Below are positions 1-11,484 of a stretch of DNA of 64,000 bases, piece by piece. Origin of the DNA: Berberis thunbergii (Eukaryota; Streptophyta; Magnoliopsida; Ranunculales; Berberidaceae). The translations under genes were made by a program, and so were the position numbers. Each line of letters opens with the position of its first letter. Positions within the stretch are counted from its first letter, which is position 1. The notes beneath the pieces were generated by a model that was given only the letters and a program-made list of their open reading frames with translations, was not told where the DNA came from and searched no databases. The DNA lies in NCBI GenBank assembly GCA_003290165.1, contig QNQO01000197.1, positions 620,001 to 684,000 of the forward strand. The letters are read 5' to 3'.

Positions 1-329
1 TAGAGAACGCTAAAGGTTTTTCTCAAACTAGTTTGGACTCACCCTTACAGCTTTTCGTAGAGCCAAAAAAATATATACCTAAGACACCTTTCCCAAAGCC
101 CTTTTAGGTAACAAAAAAAAGAAGTAATTTCAAGAAACATCAACATCCCTCTTTTGTCTGCTATTCAGCAAGTACGAATCTATGCAAAAAAATTCAAGGA
201 CATCCTGTATTAAAAAGAGAAAAATGGAAGAACTTGAAATTGCATGCCTTACGAGCGATGCCACGTCGCTTATTTAATAAATTAGAGTAGTTAAGTATAG
301 GGATCCAGGAACCCCTACTGTACCATGTT

Positions 330-1013
330 TCATTAGGAAATACTTTGAAAGTTGTGCCTTGATCGACTTAGGATCGAGTGTGAATCTCTTACCTTATCAT
401 ATATATTTAGAACTTGGGCGGAATGAGATGCAACCAACAAAGATAGTTCTTAAGCTAGCAGATGAGTCAAAACAATACCCTAGAGGAATAGTTCTGGATG
501 TAATTGTCCAAGTTGAAGATTTTTATTATCCAGTTGATTTCATCATCTTAGACACTAGCCCGAGTCCAAATAATCAAATTCATGTCATCTTAGGGCGACT
601 CTTCTTAGCAACCATGGAGGCCAACATCAGCTATAGAAGCGGTAGCATGTTTGTTTCCTTTGGGAACCTTAAAGCTGAATTGAATATTTTTAAGGCCTTG
701 CAAAGGAGATATGATCTCGATATGATTGAAGGAGGAAGAAGAAGAAGTCTGTATGATTCAATCTTTTGAGCCTATGACTCAATCGTCACTAGATGACGTA
801 TTGCTTCGTTGTCTTTCACACTTTGGTATGAAATTAGATATGGACGAGGCTATTAAAGAGGTCAACAGTGTGTTGGATAATCTGCCCATAATGCATATAC
901 TTGAATCTAAGTCATTATCACTTATCAATATGTGGAAGAGTTGTATTCATCATCTTCCTTCATATAACAGTCACAAGAGAGTGACTCATCCTCAAGCTCT
1001 CAGAAATCACTAG
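330..1013 (+). pseudogene. Athila aspartic protease fragment and linker
   Basis: Protease-like region of the plus-strand Athila copy. The window shows a DLGSS motif (usually DLGAS in this family) followed by VNLLPYHIYLELG, then VILGR-type residues (here HVILGRLFLAT) about 65 residues later, as expected for a plant Ty3/gypsy retropepsin. Reading passes through a frame change near 730 into an acidic linker rich in Glu and Ser that precedes RT. Frame changes and the lack of an upstream gag show it is a remnant. The same region occurs on the minus strand at 9090-9425. Confidence 0.75.
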
Positions 1014-1029
1014 AACATAAGTCTTTACT

Positions 1030-2330
1030 AAATGAACTGAGATATGCATTTCTCGGTCTTGAGGATAATTATCCAATGATTATTGTCTCAGATCTCACTG
1101 AGGAACATAGTGACAAGTTGTTGGGAGTCCTTAAAGCTCACAAGTCATCCATTGCTTGGAATATTCATGACATTAAGGGTGTTGACCTTACTGTCTATTA
1201 GCATCATATTTATTTGGAAAATGAAACCAAAACCTCTAGAGAGCCCCAGCGACGTCTAAATCCCATTTTGAAAGATTTCGTAAAAGAAAAAGTGTTGAAA
1301 CTCTTGAATGCAAACATCATCTATGTTATCTCTGATAGCCAATGGGTTAGCCCAATCCATGTAGTTTCTAAGAAGTCAGGAATTATAGTCATCGAAAATT
1401 AGAACAATGAACTTGTGCCACAAAGAGTGAAAAAAATGATGGAGAGTATGCATTGATTATCATAAGTTGAACTCTAATACTCGAAAAGATCACTTTTCCC
1501 TTCCCTTTATTGATCAGATGCTTGAGAGGCTAGTGGATCATCCTTACTATTGTTTTTTTGGATGGATATTATGGATACAATCAAATCCCTATTGCACAGG
1601 AGGATCAAGAGAATACCACATTTACTTGTCCTTTTGGTACCTATGCTTATCGTCGCATGCCTTTTGGGTTATGCAACGCACCCACGACATTTCAAAGATG
1701 CATGTTTAGTGATATGGTGGAAAATTTTCTTGAGATCTTTATGGATGATTTTTCAATATTCGGTTCATCTTTTGACAAATGTCTACATCACCTCTCACTT
1801 GTCTTAGAGCATTGCGAAGAAAAATGTCTTGTTCTAAATTGGGAAAAAGTGTCACTTCATGGTGAAGCAAGGCATTGTTCTTAGGCACGTTCTCTCCAAA
1901 AGGAAATGAAGTGGACAAAACTAAGATTGATTTTATTTCATTTCTTCCGTTCCAAAATCTGTTAAAGATGTGCAATCTTTCTTAGGTCATGCTAGATTTT
2001 ATGGCCGCTTCATTATCTCAAAGATTGCACGCCGTTTGAGCAATCTCTTATCCAATGATGTTCCCTTTCAATTTTACGACAAATGCATATCTGCGATTCT
2101 GCATCTTAAATCTGAACTAGACTCAGCTTCTATCATCCGAGCTCCTGATTAGGTGCTACTTTTTGAGATTGTGTGATGCATCTGACTACGCTGTAGGTGC
2201 AGTTTTGGGTCAGAAAGTTAACAAATGTTAACTTTCTCATGTCATCTACTATCCTAACAAAACTCTGAATGAGTCTCAATTCAATTACTAAACTACAGAG
2301 AAAAACATGTTAACCATTGTTTATGCATAA
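1030..2330 (+). pseudogene. Athila reverse transcriptase / RNase H fragment
   Basis: Reverse transcriptase of the plus-strand Athila copy, read over several frames. Visible landmarks in order: linker with HRIHLE-like sequence, WVSPIHVVSKK at about 1345, DHFSLPFIDQMLERL at about 1485, GYNQIPIAQEDQE at 1570, MPFGLCNAPTTFQRC at 1660, catalytic FMDD at about 1740, LNWEKV at 1840, the connection SFLGHARFYGRFI at 1975, and the RNase H start LCDASDYAVGAVLGQ at 2170. At least four stops or frameshifts interrupt it. RNase H continues after the CACTA insertion. Confidence 0.85.
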
Positions 2331-2976
2331 CACTACACCAAAATGGATAATTAGTAACACATTAGCTTTGTTACGAAAAAAAAATTTGCAACACCACAAA
2401 AGTCTTACAAATATTAGTAACACATCGACGTGTTACAACCTTCAAATTTCGTAACAGATGTCTAATATTGCTAATGACATTGTAGCATGTTACAGTGTTC
2501 ATATATTAGCAACACCTCGACGTGTTACAAATGTATTTATTTATTTATTACAAAAATCAATATTAAAATTTTATTTGTTGCTAAAACTTGCTGCTATGTT
2601 GCTATCACAATGCTAACATTTAGTAATTACTTGCAATAAAGAATGTAAAGATGGCATATTTTTATAGAGTTCCTTGTCTTATTACTTGCAAATCATACCT
2701 TGTTATTACCTTACAATAAGATGCACGAGATGAAACTAGCTGGACATATTGAATGGGCACATACAGATAACCATTTTCATGTACAAGCTTCAACCAAATC
2801 CAAAAAAAAAAAAAAAACATATAACTGATATTCAAGAAAATAATTTTCTTCCATTACAATAAAACAAATCAAATTATGTATATTGACTGGCCTACATCTA
2901 TTATCCAAAAAACTGAAAAACCAACTAAAACTAAAGCACTCCAAAAGCAACATCTAACACAATAAAAACATTTTGA

Positions 2977-3408
2977 TTACTCAGACCTGCTACCAAACCT
3001 CTCAACCTTTTCATCATTCAAATTGATACTAACCGTGGCTTCACCCAATCCACAGCTGACCTCAGCAGGTACCTCAGGTTCACTGTAATGAGTCACAGCC
3101 TGAATAATAGCCCGAGCACGACGAGCCGGGTCACCACTCTTGAACACACTGGAGCCGACGAACACCCCATCACAACCCAATTGCATCATCAGAGCAGTAT
3201 CAGCAGGTGTAGCAACCTCTCCAGCAGCAAAGTGCACCACAGGGAGCCTCCCAAGTAGTTTAGTTTGCATCACCAAGTCATAAGAAGCTTGAAACTTCTT
3301 CGCAAGCGCAAACGCCTCATCTTCATCCATGTTGCTAAGAAGCCTAATATCACCCATAATAGACCTCATGTCTCACAGGTTCCACAATGTTTCCAGTTCC
3401 TGCCTCCC
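2977..3408 (-). pseudogene. PDX1: PDX1 (pyridoxal 5'-phosphate synthase subunit) 3' fragment
   Basis: About 143 codons matching the C-terminal half of plant PDX1, the synthase subunit that makes pyridoxal phosphate with glutaminase PDX2. Recognisable words in order: [72 protein letters not shown], and the usual ending VERFGSRSE before a stop at 2977. A 2-bp loss just before RSIMGDIR shifts the frame. Substitutions such as AAGEVATP for AAGGVATP also argue against function. The N-terminal half with the catalytic lysine region is absent. It lies inside the CACTA element, so it is a captured copy. Confidence 0.9.
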
Positions 3409-3697
3409 CTTTAGTCAATAATTTTAAGCAACTTAAAACCTTCATAATCCATGAATATCTAAAACGAGAAACATGAACTAACAAAGGAAGTCAGGATTTT
3501 CACAATTCAACAAGTAAAAAAAGATAGACAAACAGTGAGATGATCTTACATTGTTGTTAACTATCTGCGCTGAAGAACTAAATAGAGAATCTCATCAAGT
3601 CTCTAGTAGAAACACTGGCTTCTAAGTATCAATAGTGTGACAGAGAAACACTGAAACACTAGGTTCCATGATGATTGATGAGATTTGATATAATTAC

Positions 3698-3902
3698 CTC
3701 CACCAATCAAGTCATCGACATCCTTCTCCTTTGATGTCACAATCTGAAACCTTATATTAAGTGAGTTTGAACAAAGCTTCATATGTTCGATTGTGTAGGG
3801 CTCGATAGCCATTAATGAGGATGCGAGTTGCGATGTTTCCTTTCTCTCACGTTGTCTCTTTCTCCTTTTTTGTACCTCTCCTTCTTTGGATCTCTTATCC
3901 AA
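3698..3902 (-). pseudogene. Unrecognised captured exon with splice donor
   Basis: Open minus-strand stretch inside the CACTA element. Its first true ATG is at 3812 and reads MAIEPYTIEHMK. It is preceded in frame by a very basic Lys/Arg-rich segment that lacks an ATG. It ends in GGAG followed by a GTAATT donor at 3697. The nearest acceptor, at 3409-3410, begins the PDX1 fragment, and the phases agree, so splicing would join this exon in frame to PDX1. I do not recognise the protein. Whether it is transcribed is unknown. Confidence 0.4.
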
Positions 3903-4333
3903 ATCAACAGAGATCGATTGAGATCAATCAAGAGTGAACAAGAAATCTTCGATGGAAATTGATGGAGAGATCACTCGAGACTAAAGAATAGATCTTTGAT
4001 CGAGAGCGGGAGCGGGAGAGATCGAAAGAGTGACAAAAAGAAGTTTGAGATCGAAAGAGTTCAGTTCAATCAAAGGAGAGTGAAGTTATGGAGTAGTTTT
4101 AGGTTTTGGAGAAGATGAGTTTGGGAAAAAAAATTGAACAGTAAAAGGGAACCACTAATTACCAATTTAACTAATTTTTTTATAGTTATATATTTTATTA
4201 AAATTACTAATAGTAACTTAAGTAAATAATTAGTAACATCTTTTTGTGTCACAAGACTTATAACAATGTAACACAATAAAGAGTTACAAATTAAAAAATA
4301 TTGATGTTACTAATTACTCATTTTGGTGTAGTG

Positions 4334-4545
4334 TAAGGTAAATTTTGTTCCTATCTCATTAGAGCTAGTCATTGTGTGCACTGACCATGCAGCTCTTAGA
4401 ACCTTCTTAATAAGAAGGACACCAAACCTCGAGTGATTCGATGGGTCCTTTTGCTTTAAGAATTTGATTTTGAAATACGAGATAAGTCGAGCACAGAAAA
4501 TGCTATCGCCGACCACTTGTCTAGGCTAACATCACAGCTTATATA
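4334..4545 (+). pseudogene. Athila RNase H, continuation after CACTA insertion
   Basis: Continues the RNase H reading broken at 2330: KFxSYLI, then VCTDHAAL near 4375, then frame-shifted RRTPNLE and a final ENAIADHLSRL-like ending at about 4500-4540. These are the standard last motifs of plant Ty3/gypsy RNase H. Integrase does not follow directly. The next recognisable integrase in this orientation is at 11579. Confidence 0.8.
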
Positions 4546-4689
4546 ATGTCGTTGCATGATTTTTGACATCAATCAAAGAAATACTTATTTTTTTGTTCTT
4601 TTTTATTTTTTTTCCTTCAACGTATATTACACTTCAACAACGCATAGTGGAAGTAGAGGTTATCAACTACTTCACTTTGATTAGAAGAC

Positions 4690-5540
4690 AATATTTGAAT
4701 TCAATTTAAAGAATAAAGAGAAGAGCAAAATAATGAATGGTGAGATATTGACAAATGATATGATTCCAAAACAAAATAATTAACTTGTAACAAAAATGAA
4801 TATGGAGAAATCTCAAATGTATGAGAATCACCCTATTTATAGAATGTAATTTCAATTTCTCCCAAAATACTCAAATCACATAATTTTTCAACCTACATGA
4901 CTTGACTTGTGGGATTAAAGAAGTAAATGTCTTTTCATTTTCTTCAAATTTTAACCAAATCCATTGTTTTATTTCTAAAACATCATTAAATTTTAATTAT
5001 ATTTTTCAATGGAAATATCCTAAAAGACATGGAAATAATTTATTTTTTCGAATCAAAATCATTATCTATATAACAAATAAAGCCTTCTTTCGAAATACTT
5101 CTTACAATTCATTGTTCTACTTTACTTTCTAAATGAAACATATTCTAACTATTATTATATCTTCATATGGCTCAATCCCTTCCCCTTGAGAGGGGAGATT
5201 AGCTATTTATGAACAGTGAAAATAAACTAAAAGTTAAAAGAAAAAGAGAAACAAAAATAGAACTTACTTTTACTTCAATGGAAAAATTTTTATATTGGAA
5301 AGTAATACATGCACTTCTCTACCAAGCAAAAATCTAAAGCAAAGAACTACAACAACAAAAAAAATCTCTAAGAAAAACTTTCCCTTTATGAACTCCTTGT
5401 ATGTGATTTTTATAGGTAAAAATGGTTTGATTCAAATAAGGAAACATGGTTGAGTAAAAAACAAGAAAACATGGTTGAGTGAAACAAGGAAACATCGTTG
5501 ACTAAAATAAGAAAAGGTGTTAGAGTTGAATGAGGAAACA
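4690..5540. repeat. Non-coding dispersed repeat, tandem copy 1
   Basis: AT-rich, about 850 bp. Starts with TTGAATTCAATTTAAAGAAT and is followed directly by a second copy that begins with nearly the same words at 5541. Shared landmarks include CCAAAACAAAATAATTAACTTG, TTCAACCTACATGACTTG and CTTCCCCTTGAGA. No protein domain was recognised. The short open frames inside are AT-rich accidents. Confidence 0.75.
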
Positions 5541-6870
5541 TTTGAATTTCATTTAAAGAATAAAGACAATAGCACAATAATGAATAGTGCGATGTTGAGA
5601 GATGAAATGATTCCAAAACAAAATAATTAACTTGTAACAAAAATGAATATAGAGAAATCTCAAGGGTATGAGAATCACCCAATTCCAACATAATGATTGT
5701 AGGATGTAATTTCAATTTCTCCAAAATACTCAAATAACATAGTTTTTTCAACCTACATGACTTGCGTTGTGAGATTAAAGAAGTAAAAGTCTTTTCATTT
5801 TCCTCAAACTTAACCAAATTCATTATTTTATTTCTAAAACATAATTGGATTTCGATTATGTTTTTCATTGGAAAAATCCTAAAAGACATGAAAATAATTT
5901 ATTCTTTTGAATCAAAATCATTACCCATTTTACAAATAAAGTCTTTTTTCGAAGTACTTTTTACAATTTATTGTTCTACTTTACTTTCTAAATGAAACAC
6001 AATCTAACTTTCATTATATCTTCATGTGACTCAATCTCTTCCCCTTGAGATGGGAGATTAACTTTCCATGAATAGTGAGAATAAACTAAGAGTTAAAGGA
6101 GAAAAAGAAACAAAAATATAACTTACTTCTACTTCAATGGAAAAATTAAAATGTCAAAAAGTAGTATATGCACTTCTTTATCAAGCAAAAATCTAAAGCC
6201 AAAAACTACAACAAAGAAAAAAAAAAACTCTCTAAACACAACTCTCTCCTTATGAACTCCATGTATGTGGTTTTTATAGGTAAAAAACGTTTGAGTGAAA
6301 TAAGGAAACATGGTCGAGTAAAACAAGGAAACATGATTGAGTGAAACAAGGAAACATGATTTAGTGAAACAAGGAAACATGGTTGAGTAAAATAAGGACA
6401 ATTGTTGGAGTTGAATAAGGAAACATGTGTTGTAGAAAAAGTTTTATGATAAAGTTGGTCATGTGGACATCCAAATCTTCATGTTGATTGCATCGAGATC
6501 CGTAGTTGTTGATGCTTTGTGGGCTTGACTTCATGGGTCTTGGGATTGAAATTATTTTGTCCTATGAATGCACGTGAACTCCCAATGGGCCTTCTAGTTG
6601 TTGCATTTAGCTTTTTTTTTGTTGGAAAGTTGTTGAATTTAGCTTTATTGTGTCACTTTGTGCATGATTTGAGATTTGTGCTTGAATTCCTACAAAATGC
6701 ATAAAATACACGTAATGAGATATTTTTATTGGATAATTGGACTTAACAATTGTATATTTAGGGGGTGTAAAAATCGATGTTTTTGGTGCTTATCAATAAG
6801 CATAGGTATTAATAGGACAAGTGAATGTGGTTTTTTTTTATCATCCTGTGTAATAGGGATTTGATTGTAT
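5541..6870. repeat. Non-coding dispersed repeat, tandem copy 2 plus extension
   Basis: Second copy of the repeat at 4690. It contains a short tandem array near 6290-6410 of about 22-bp units reading GTGAAACAAGGAAACATG. It then extends about 440 bp beyond copy 1, to a TGTAAAAATCGATG end near 6780. This extension and the GGAAACATG array recur in reverse at 14225-14830. It may be part of a retroelement LTR or a large non-autonomous element, but clear termini and a target duplication were not found. Confidence 0.65.
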
Positions 6871-6904
6871 CCTGAATATCCATCAAATAAACAATGTTAA
6901 GGAT

Positions 6905-8244
6905 TAGGGGTGTTAATTGGTCCATGTAAACCGACCAAATTAATCAAACCGAACTGAACTGAGCCAAAAAAACTCAAAACCTAACGAAAATCGAAACCAA
7001 ATTGACAAAATCGAATCGAACTAAGTTACTTCGGTTCGATTTCGATTTGAGTTTTTTCAGCCCCGAATAAACCAAACCGTCATAATTTTTTTCTATTTTT
7101 TAACTCCCACCCCCACCACAAACAGCTCAATTCTCACCCCAGTTCCCAACCCCCACCCACCCCTATTTAATTCTCAAATCCCAACCCCACCAACTCAATT
7201 CCCAACCCACCCACCCCCATTTAATTCTCACCTACCCTATTTAGTTCAACTAAGATGAGTATATAGATATTGGATCCAACTAGAGAAGTAGAGAGACCAT
7301 CCATGGATATCATAGATATATGTGAGATTGGTGTGCTAAGATCCATTATTGATAATCTTGTAAATGAACTTTGTTTTGAGACGTTTCGAGAATTTCTTCG
7401 GCTCTGTTGTTGAAAGGAGTTTTGTTGTTTTATAACAACTGGATACAAATGATCTCCATGTGATCTTTGTCATCTTGTTGTAGAGTTGTTGTATATATAT
7501 ATATATATATGTCAAAACCCTTCCAACATAGCCAGAGTTCCTCTTCGCCAAAGAAGTCACCGCGCAACGCCGCACATGGTCGGAGAACATCAGCTACTGC
7601 AAAGGCAACGGGTACCTCTCCGGCGCCATGCTCGGTGCTGTCAAGGGTTCTGTAGAGGGATCAAATCAGCCGAGAAAGGTGACTTTTTGAAGCTTATGCC
7701 AAATCGGGTCATGAATTTCGGCGGCCAGGTTGGGCAAAGGTTCGAGAACTCGTTGGGCACTGTGTCTGAGCCTATTTTTCTATTTGTTAGACTAATTTTC
7801 TTTGCATTAGCACTATTGGGGGTTTTGTCAAATTGTATGGTCATTCGAGTTTGTTTAATCAGAATGCAATAATACTAATCTCTTTTATCATAATAGAAAA
7901 GCTGGTATAATCTTATTTTTTGTTTTGGATAATATAATCTTATTGAGGTTCAAATTTTATTTGAAATCTGTATGTGTGAAAAGGTTTTATCTTTGTGTTT
8001 AGGTCTAGCTATATGGTAATGACAACGCAGAATTGTTTCAGTAAGAAGAAGAAAAGGGATGGCAAAAATAGAAAATAAAAAGGAAAAATCAAAACAAATC
8101 GAAACTGAACCGAATTGGTCGGTTCGGTTACGGGTTTCTGTTTGAAAAATCAGAAAACCCAATCGAACCGAAAATCGAATCCCAAGTTTGGTTCGGTTCG
8201 ATTTTGATTCAATTTCAAACCTATTGAACTAATTAACAACCCTA
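6905..8244. mobile_element. hAT-like non-autonomous element carrying a TIM23 fragment
   Basis: Left end TAGGGGTGTTAATTGG is mirrored by the right end, whose reverse complement reads TAGGGTTGTTAATTAG. Flanking octamers TTAAGGAT (6897-6904) and GTAACGAT (8245-8252) match at six of eight positions, a decayed 8-bp duplication. Subterminal arms are dense in CCGAAC/GGTTCGG words. The inside has a C-rich stretch (7100-7240), a short TA repeat (7491-7510) and a GC-richer fragment of a TIM23-like gene. No transposase was seen. Confidence 0.7.
7532..7765 (+). pseudogene. TIM23-like mitochondrial translocase fragment
   Basis: Reads PEFLFAKEVTAQRRTWSEN, then YCKGNGYLSGAMLGAVKGSVEG. After a one-base loss near 7660 it reads GIKSAEKGDFLKL, PNRVMNFGGQVGQRF and ENSLGT. 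These match the plant Tim17/Tim22/Tim23 family member TIM23: the RxW(S/G)EN lead, the first glycine-rich membrane segment, the (L)KLRVNRVLN-type motif and GNSLGT. It covers roughly the middle third of a protein of about 190 aa and has no start, later membrane segments or end. GC content is clearly higher than its surroundings. It lies within a hAT-like element, so capture from a nuclear gene is the simplest reading. Confidence 0.82.
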
Positions 8245-8252
8245 GTAACGAT

Positions 8253-9430
8253 GACTCGATAGCCTCTCAAGCATCTGATTTATAAAATGAAGGGAAAAGT
8301 GATCATTTCGAGTATTAGAGTTCAGCTTATGATAATCAATGCATACTCTCCATCCCTTTTTCACTCTTTGTGGCATAAGTTCATTGTTCTCATTTTCGAC
8401 GTCTGTAATTCCTAACTTCTTAGGAACCACATGGACTGGGCTAACCCATTGTCTATCAAAGATAGCATAGATGATGTTTGCATCCAGAAGTTTCAACACT
8501 TCTTCTTTTACGACATCTTTCAAAATGAGATTTAGACTTCACTAGGGCTCTCTAGAGGTTTTGGTTTCATCTTCCAAATAAATATGATGATGATAGACAG
8601 TAGGGTCAACACCCTTAATGTCATGAATATTCCAAGCAATGGCTGACTATTGAGCTTTAAGGACTCCCAACAATTTGTCACTATGTTTCTCAGTAATATT
8701 TGAGGCAATAATCACTAGATAAATCTCCTAAGGACTGAGAAATGCATATCTCAATTCATTTGGTAAAGGCTTAAGTTCTAGTGATTTCTGAGAACTTGAG
8801 GATGAGTCACTCTCTTGTGACTGTTATATGAAGGAAGATGAGGAATGCAACTCTTCGATCCTCATATTGATAAAGTGATAATGGCTCAGATTCAGGTATA
8901 TGCATTATGGGCATATTATCCAACAGATTATATTGACATCTTCAATAGCCTCGTCCATATCTAGGTTCATACTAAAGATTAAAAGACAACGAAACTATAC
9001 ATCATCTGGTGACGATTGAGTCATACACACTTCTTCTTCTTCGTCAATCATTTCGAGATCATCTCTCCATTGCAAGGCCTTAGAAATATTCAATACAGCT
9101 TTAGGGTTCCAAAGGAAACTGACATGCTACCGCTTTTACAGTTGATGTTGGCCTCCACAGTTGCTAAGAAGGGTCGCCCTAAGATGACAGGAATTTGATT
9201 ATTTGGGCTTGGGCTAGTGTCTAGGATGATGAAATCAACTTGATAATAGAAATCTGCAACTTGGACAATTACATCCAGAACATTTCCTCTAGGGTATCTT
9301 TTTGACACATCTGCTAGCTTAAGAACTATCTTTGTTGGTTGCATCTCCTTCAGCCCAAGTTCTAAATATACATGATAAGGTAAGAGATCCAGTTTGTTGA
9401 ATAAGCGATGTGGCATCGATAGCAAGGTAC
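8253..9430 (-). pseudogene. Athila protease-RT fragment, minus strand
   Basis: Protease words LLPYHVYLELG, IILDTSPSPNNQIPVILGRPFLATVEAN at 9425-9090 (the aspartate triad DLGAS is lost in this copy). They are followed by a degraded linker with stops, and RT from 8523 down: EEVLKLLDANIIYAIFD, WVSPVHVVPKK, GWRVCIDYHKLNSNTR and INQMLERL. It is truncated before the catalytic FMDD. RT here reads better than in the plus copy (complete GWRVCIDY). Confidence 0.8.
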
Positions 9431-9879
9431 TTTCGTTTTTCTCTTTTTAGTACACGTGTCCTTGAAATTTTTTGCATAGATTGGTACTTGCTTGATAGAA
9501 GACAAAAGAGAGATGTTGATGTGTACTCCCTTACAAATCTATAGTACTTCTTGAAATTGCTTTTCTTTTTTGTTACCTAAAAGGGCTTTAGGAAAAGGTG
9601 TCTTAGGTATATACTTTCTTTGCTCTTCGAGATGCTTAAAGGGTGAGTCCAAACTAGTTTGAGAAGAACCTTTAGCATTCACTATTGGTTTAGGAATGTT
9701 CTATTTGGAAATCACCTCAGTTGTCTTGGGTTGTTCTATGTCATTATCGAATGCTCGGCCAAAACGAAGGGTGGTGACTACTTTAACTTCTCCATGTTAA
9801 TCAATACTACTACCAATTCCATCGACATCGGCTTGGGGAACACCTTTTGGATTCGAGATGGGTTGACTAGGGAATGTTC

Positions 9880-11353
9880 ATTTTTCCTTTTCCACGGTCA
9901 AATGTTGCAACTGTTGTTGAAGCTGGTGGATGGCTTGAGAATTAGCAGCATCGGTTGCCATTATTTGGTACATCGTATCCTCCAATGATGGTCTTGGAGG
10001 TGGTAAAGTAGAAACGCATTGAGTTTGAGGTACCAAGTTTCCGGAGTTGCTAAGTTGAGGTTGACCATAGGAATTATGAAGGACATGTACCATTGAAAGG
10101 TTCACAGGCTGATTTTGCTGGTATGAAAGAGGTCATCCCTATGGTGGATATTGATTTTGTTGCCACTGGTTAAATTGAGGTCCATTTTGAACCTATCTGG
10201 GATGGGTGATTGAGTTGTGGGTCTGTCCACTAGGTTGCATAGGGTGTTGAAACCCAGGAGGATTCCCTGAACTTCTGGGTGGTTGTTCATAAAAGTCACC
10301 ACCATAGGAAATGTTAAACTGATGTCGATTTGCAGATGTGCATGTTGGATTAAATGTGTTTGATTTACGTTCACTGTTAAATGAACACACCTCTTTTAGA
10401 AGTTCATTGTCACCTGAAGTTAAAGGACAATCATAATCTATATGATATCCTTTGAGGCAAAAGGTACAACGCTTAGAAGTCTGCAATTTGGCTTCAAAGG
10501 CGGACTTCGTCACAATAGATTTAATTTCCTTAGCAAAGTCCTTGAGAGAGGCTTTGATGTCTGGTTCGAAATCTTCCTTTGGTACAAATAGATGCGATTT
10601 TCTAGAAGAACTAGGTTTCCAGTCTCCATGGGCAGTCCATTGTCAAGAATTATCAGCAAGATCACTTAGAAAGGTATAAGCATCAGTACCACTTTTATGC
10701 AGAAATTTTCCTTGGTGCATGGATCCATCATATTTCTAGATTTGACAATCAATCCATTATAGAAACTCTGCACTAGTACTTGTTTTTCAAAGTCATGATG
10801 GGGCATTTAATGAGTAAATCTTGTAAGCGGTTTCATGCTTCATAAAAAAGTTCATCATGTGTTTGAGTAAACTCCTCAATTTTTCTTCTAATTTTTAGGG
10901 TTCTTCTTATGGGGAAGTACTTCGCTAGAACTTTCTAACTAAATCCTTCCATGATTTGATGGAATTGGCATGGAAGGAATTTAGCCATGAGGTGGCCCAA
11001 TCCTCAAGAGATAAAGGAAACAAGCGAAGTCTGACATTTTCCTCATTTATGTTTTGGTTCTTAAAAGTACTACAAACTTTAAGAAACTTTCCAAGATGGA
11101 CATATGGGTTTTCTCGATAATGCTCATAAAACTTCGGCAACATAAAAATAATAGCTGGACGGATCTCAAATTGAGCTGTCGTGATAAGGGGAACAGTTTT
11201 GCACATTAGCAGCAGCAAGGGGAACATTGTATTCCCAACGACGTTCTTCCATTTCAATATTGATTTGAGTGTGAGAGAAGGTAGTGGAGATGAGTGTGGT
11301 GAAGAGGCAAACAGTGGATTAGGGTGGCTAGAAAAATTTTGGGTACGAACCAA
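9880..11353 (-). pseudogene. Athila gag fragment with CCHC knuckle
   Basis: Retrotransposon gag. The capsid-like part (11353-10925) contains FYEHYRENPYVHLGKFL, RLRLFPLSLEDWATSWLN and SWKDLVRKF, the classic plant gag motifs. After a broken linker, 10513-10193 shows a CX2CX4HX4C knuckle (CTFC, then H and C). It continues through a Gln/Pro-rich region to about 9880. No ATG is credible at the listed 5' end (it opens with TTG), and multiple stops mark it as dead. Confidence 0.8.
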
Positions 11354-11484
11354 GCATTTGCTGGGTCATTCCCAAACTTTCATAAAAAAGAAAAAATGAA
11401 ATGGAAAGATGACAGTGACAAAACACAAGATCAAGTATCCCTAAACGATTGCTAAGAAGACATACACAAACAACAATTACTTCT

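Larger units (their letters stand above)
1..2330 (+). mobile_element. Athila-like Ty3/gypsy fragment, pol part 1
   Basis: Decayed gag-pol of an Athila-type Ty3/gypsy retrotransposon. In order it shows a retropepsin-like region, an Athila-style linker, reverse transcriptase and the start of RNase H. Stops and frameshifts break every domain, so it is not functional. The first 60 bases match, in reverse, sequence near 9620-9690 in the minus-strand copy, so the element continues left of the window. The RNase H reading is cut at 2330 by a CACTA element and resumes at 4334. No LTR is visible here. Athila assignment rests on the RT wording (MPFGLCNAP, FMDDFSIFG) and the ADHLSRL end of RNase H. Confidence 0.85.
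2331..4333. mobile_element. Non-autonomous CACTA element with captured gene pieces
   Basis: Begins CACTACACCAAAATG and ends with the reverse complement of the same word. The two ends match over about 28 bp with two mismatches. It is flanked by a 3-bp duplication TAA (2328-2330 and 4334-4336), the size expected of CACTA/En-Spm elements. Removing it rejoins the Athila RNase H reading, so insertion into that older element is certain. Subterminal regions carry repeats of GTAACAC/GTGTTAC with CGACGTG, the kind of array a CACTA transposase binds. No transposase is encoded. The inside holds a PDX1 fragment and an unrecognised exon, both on the minus strand. Confidence 0.93.
8253..11420 (-). mobile_element. 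Athila-like Ty3/gypsy copy, minus strand
   Basis: Second Athila-type element in reverse orientation. Reading down from 11353: gag, CCHC knuckle, protease, linker and RT. It stops at LERLSSH in RT (near 8253), where the hAT-like element begins. It is clearly the same family as the copy at 1-4545: the two share protease and RT wording and the linker. No LTR or primer-binding site was located. Several frames are broken. Confidence 0.85.
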
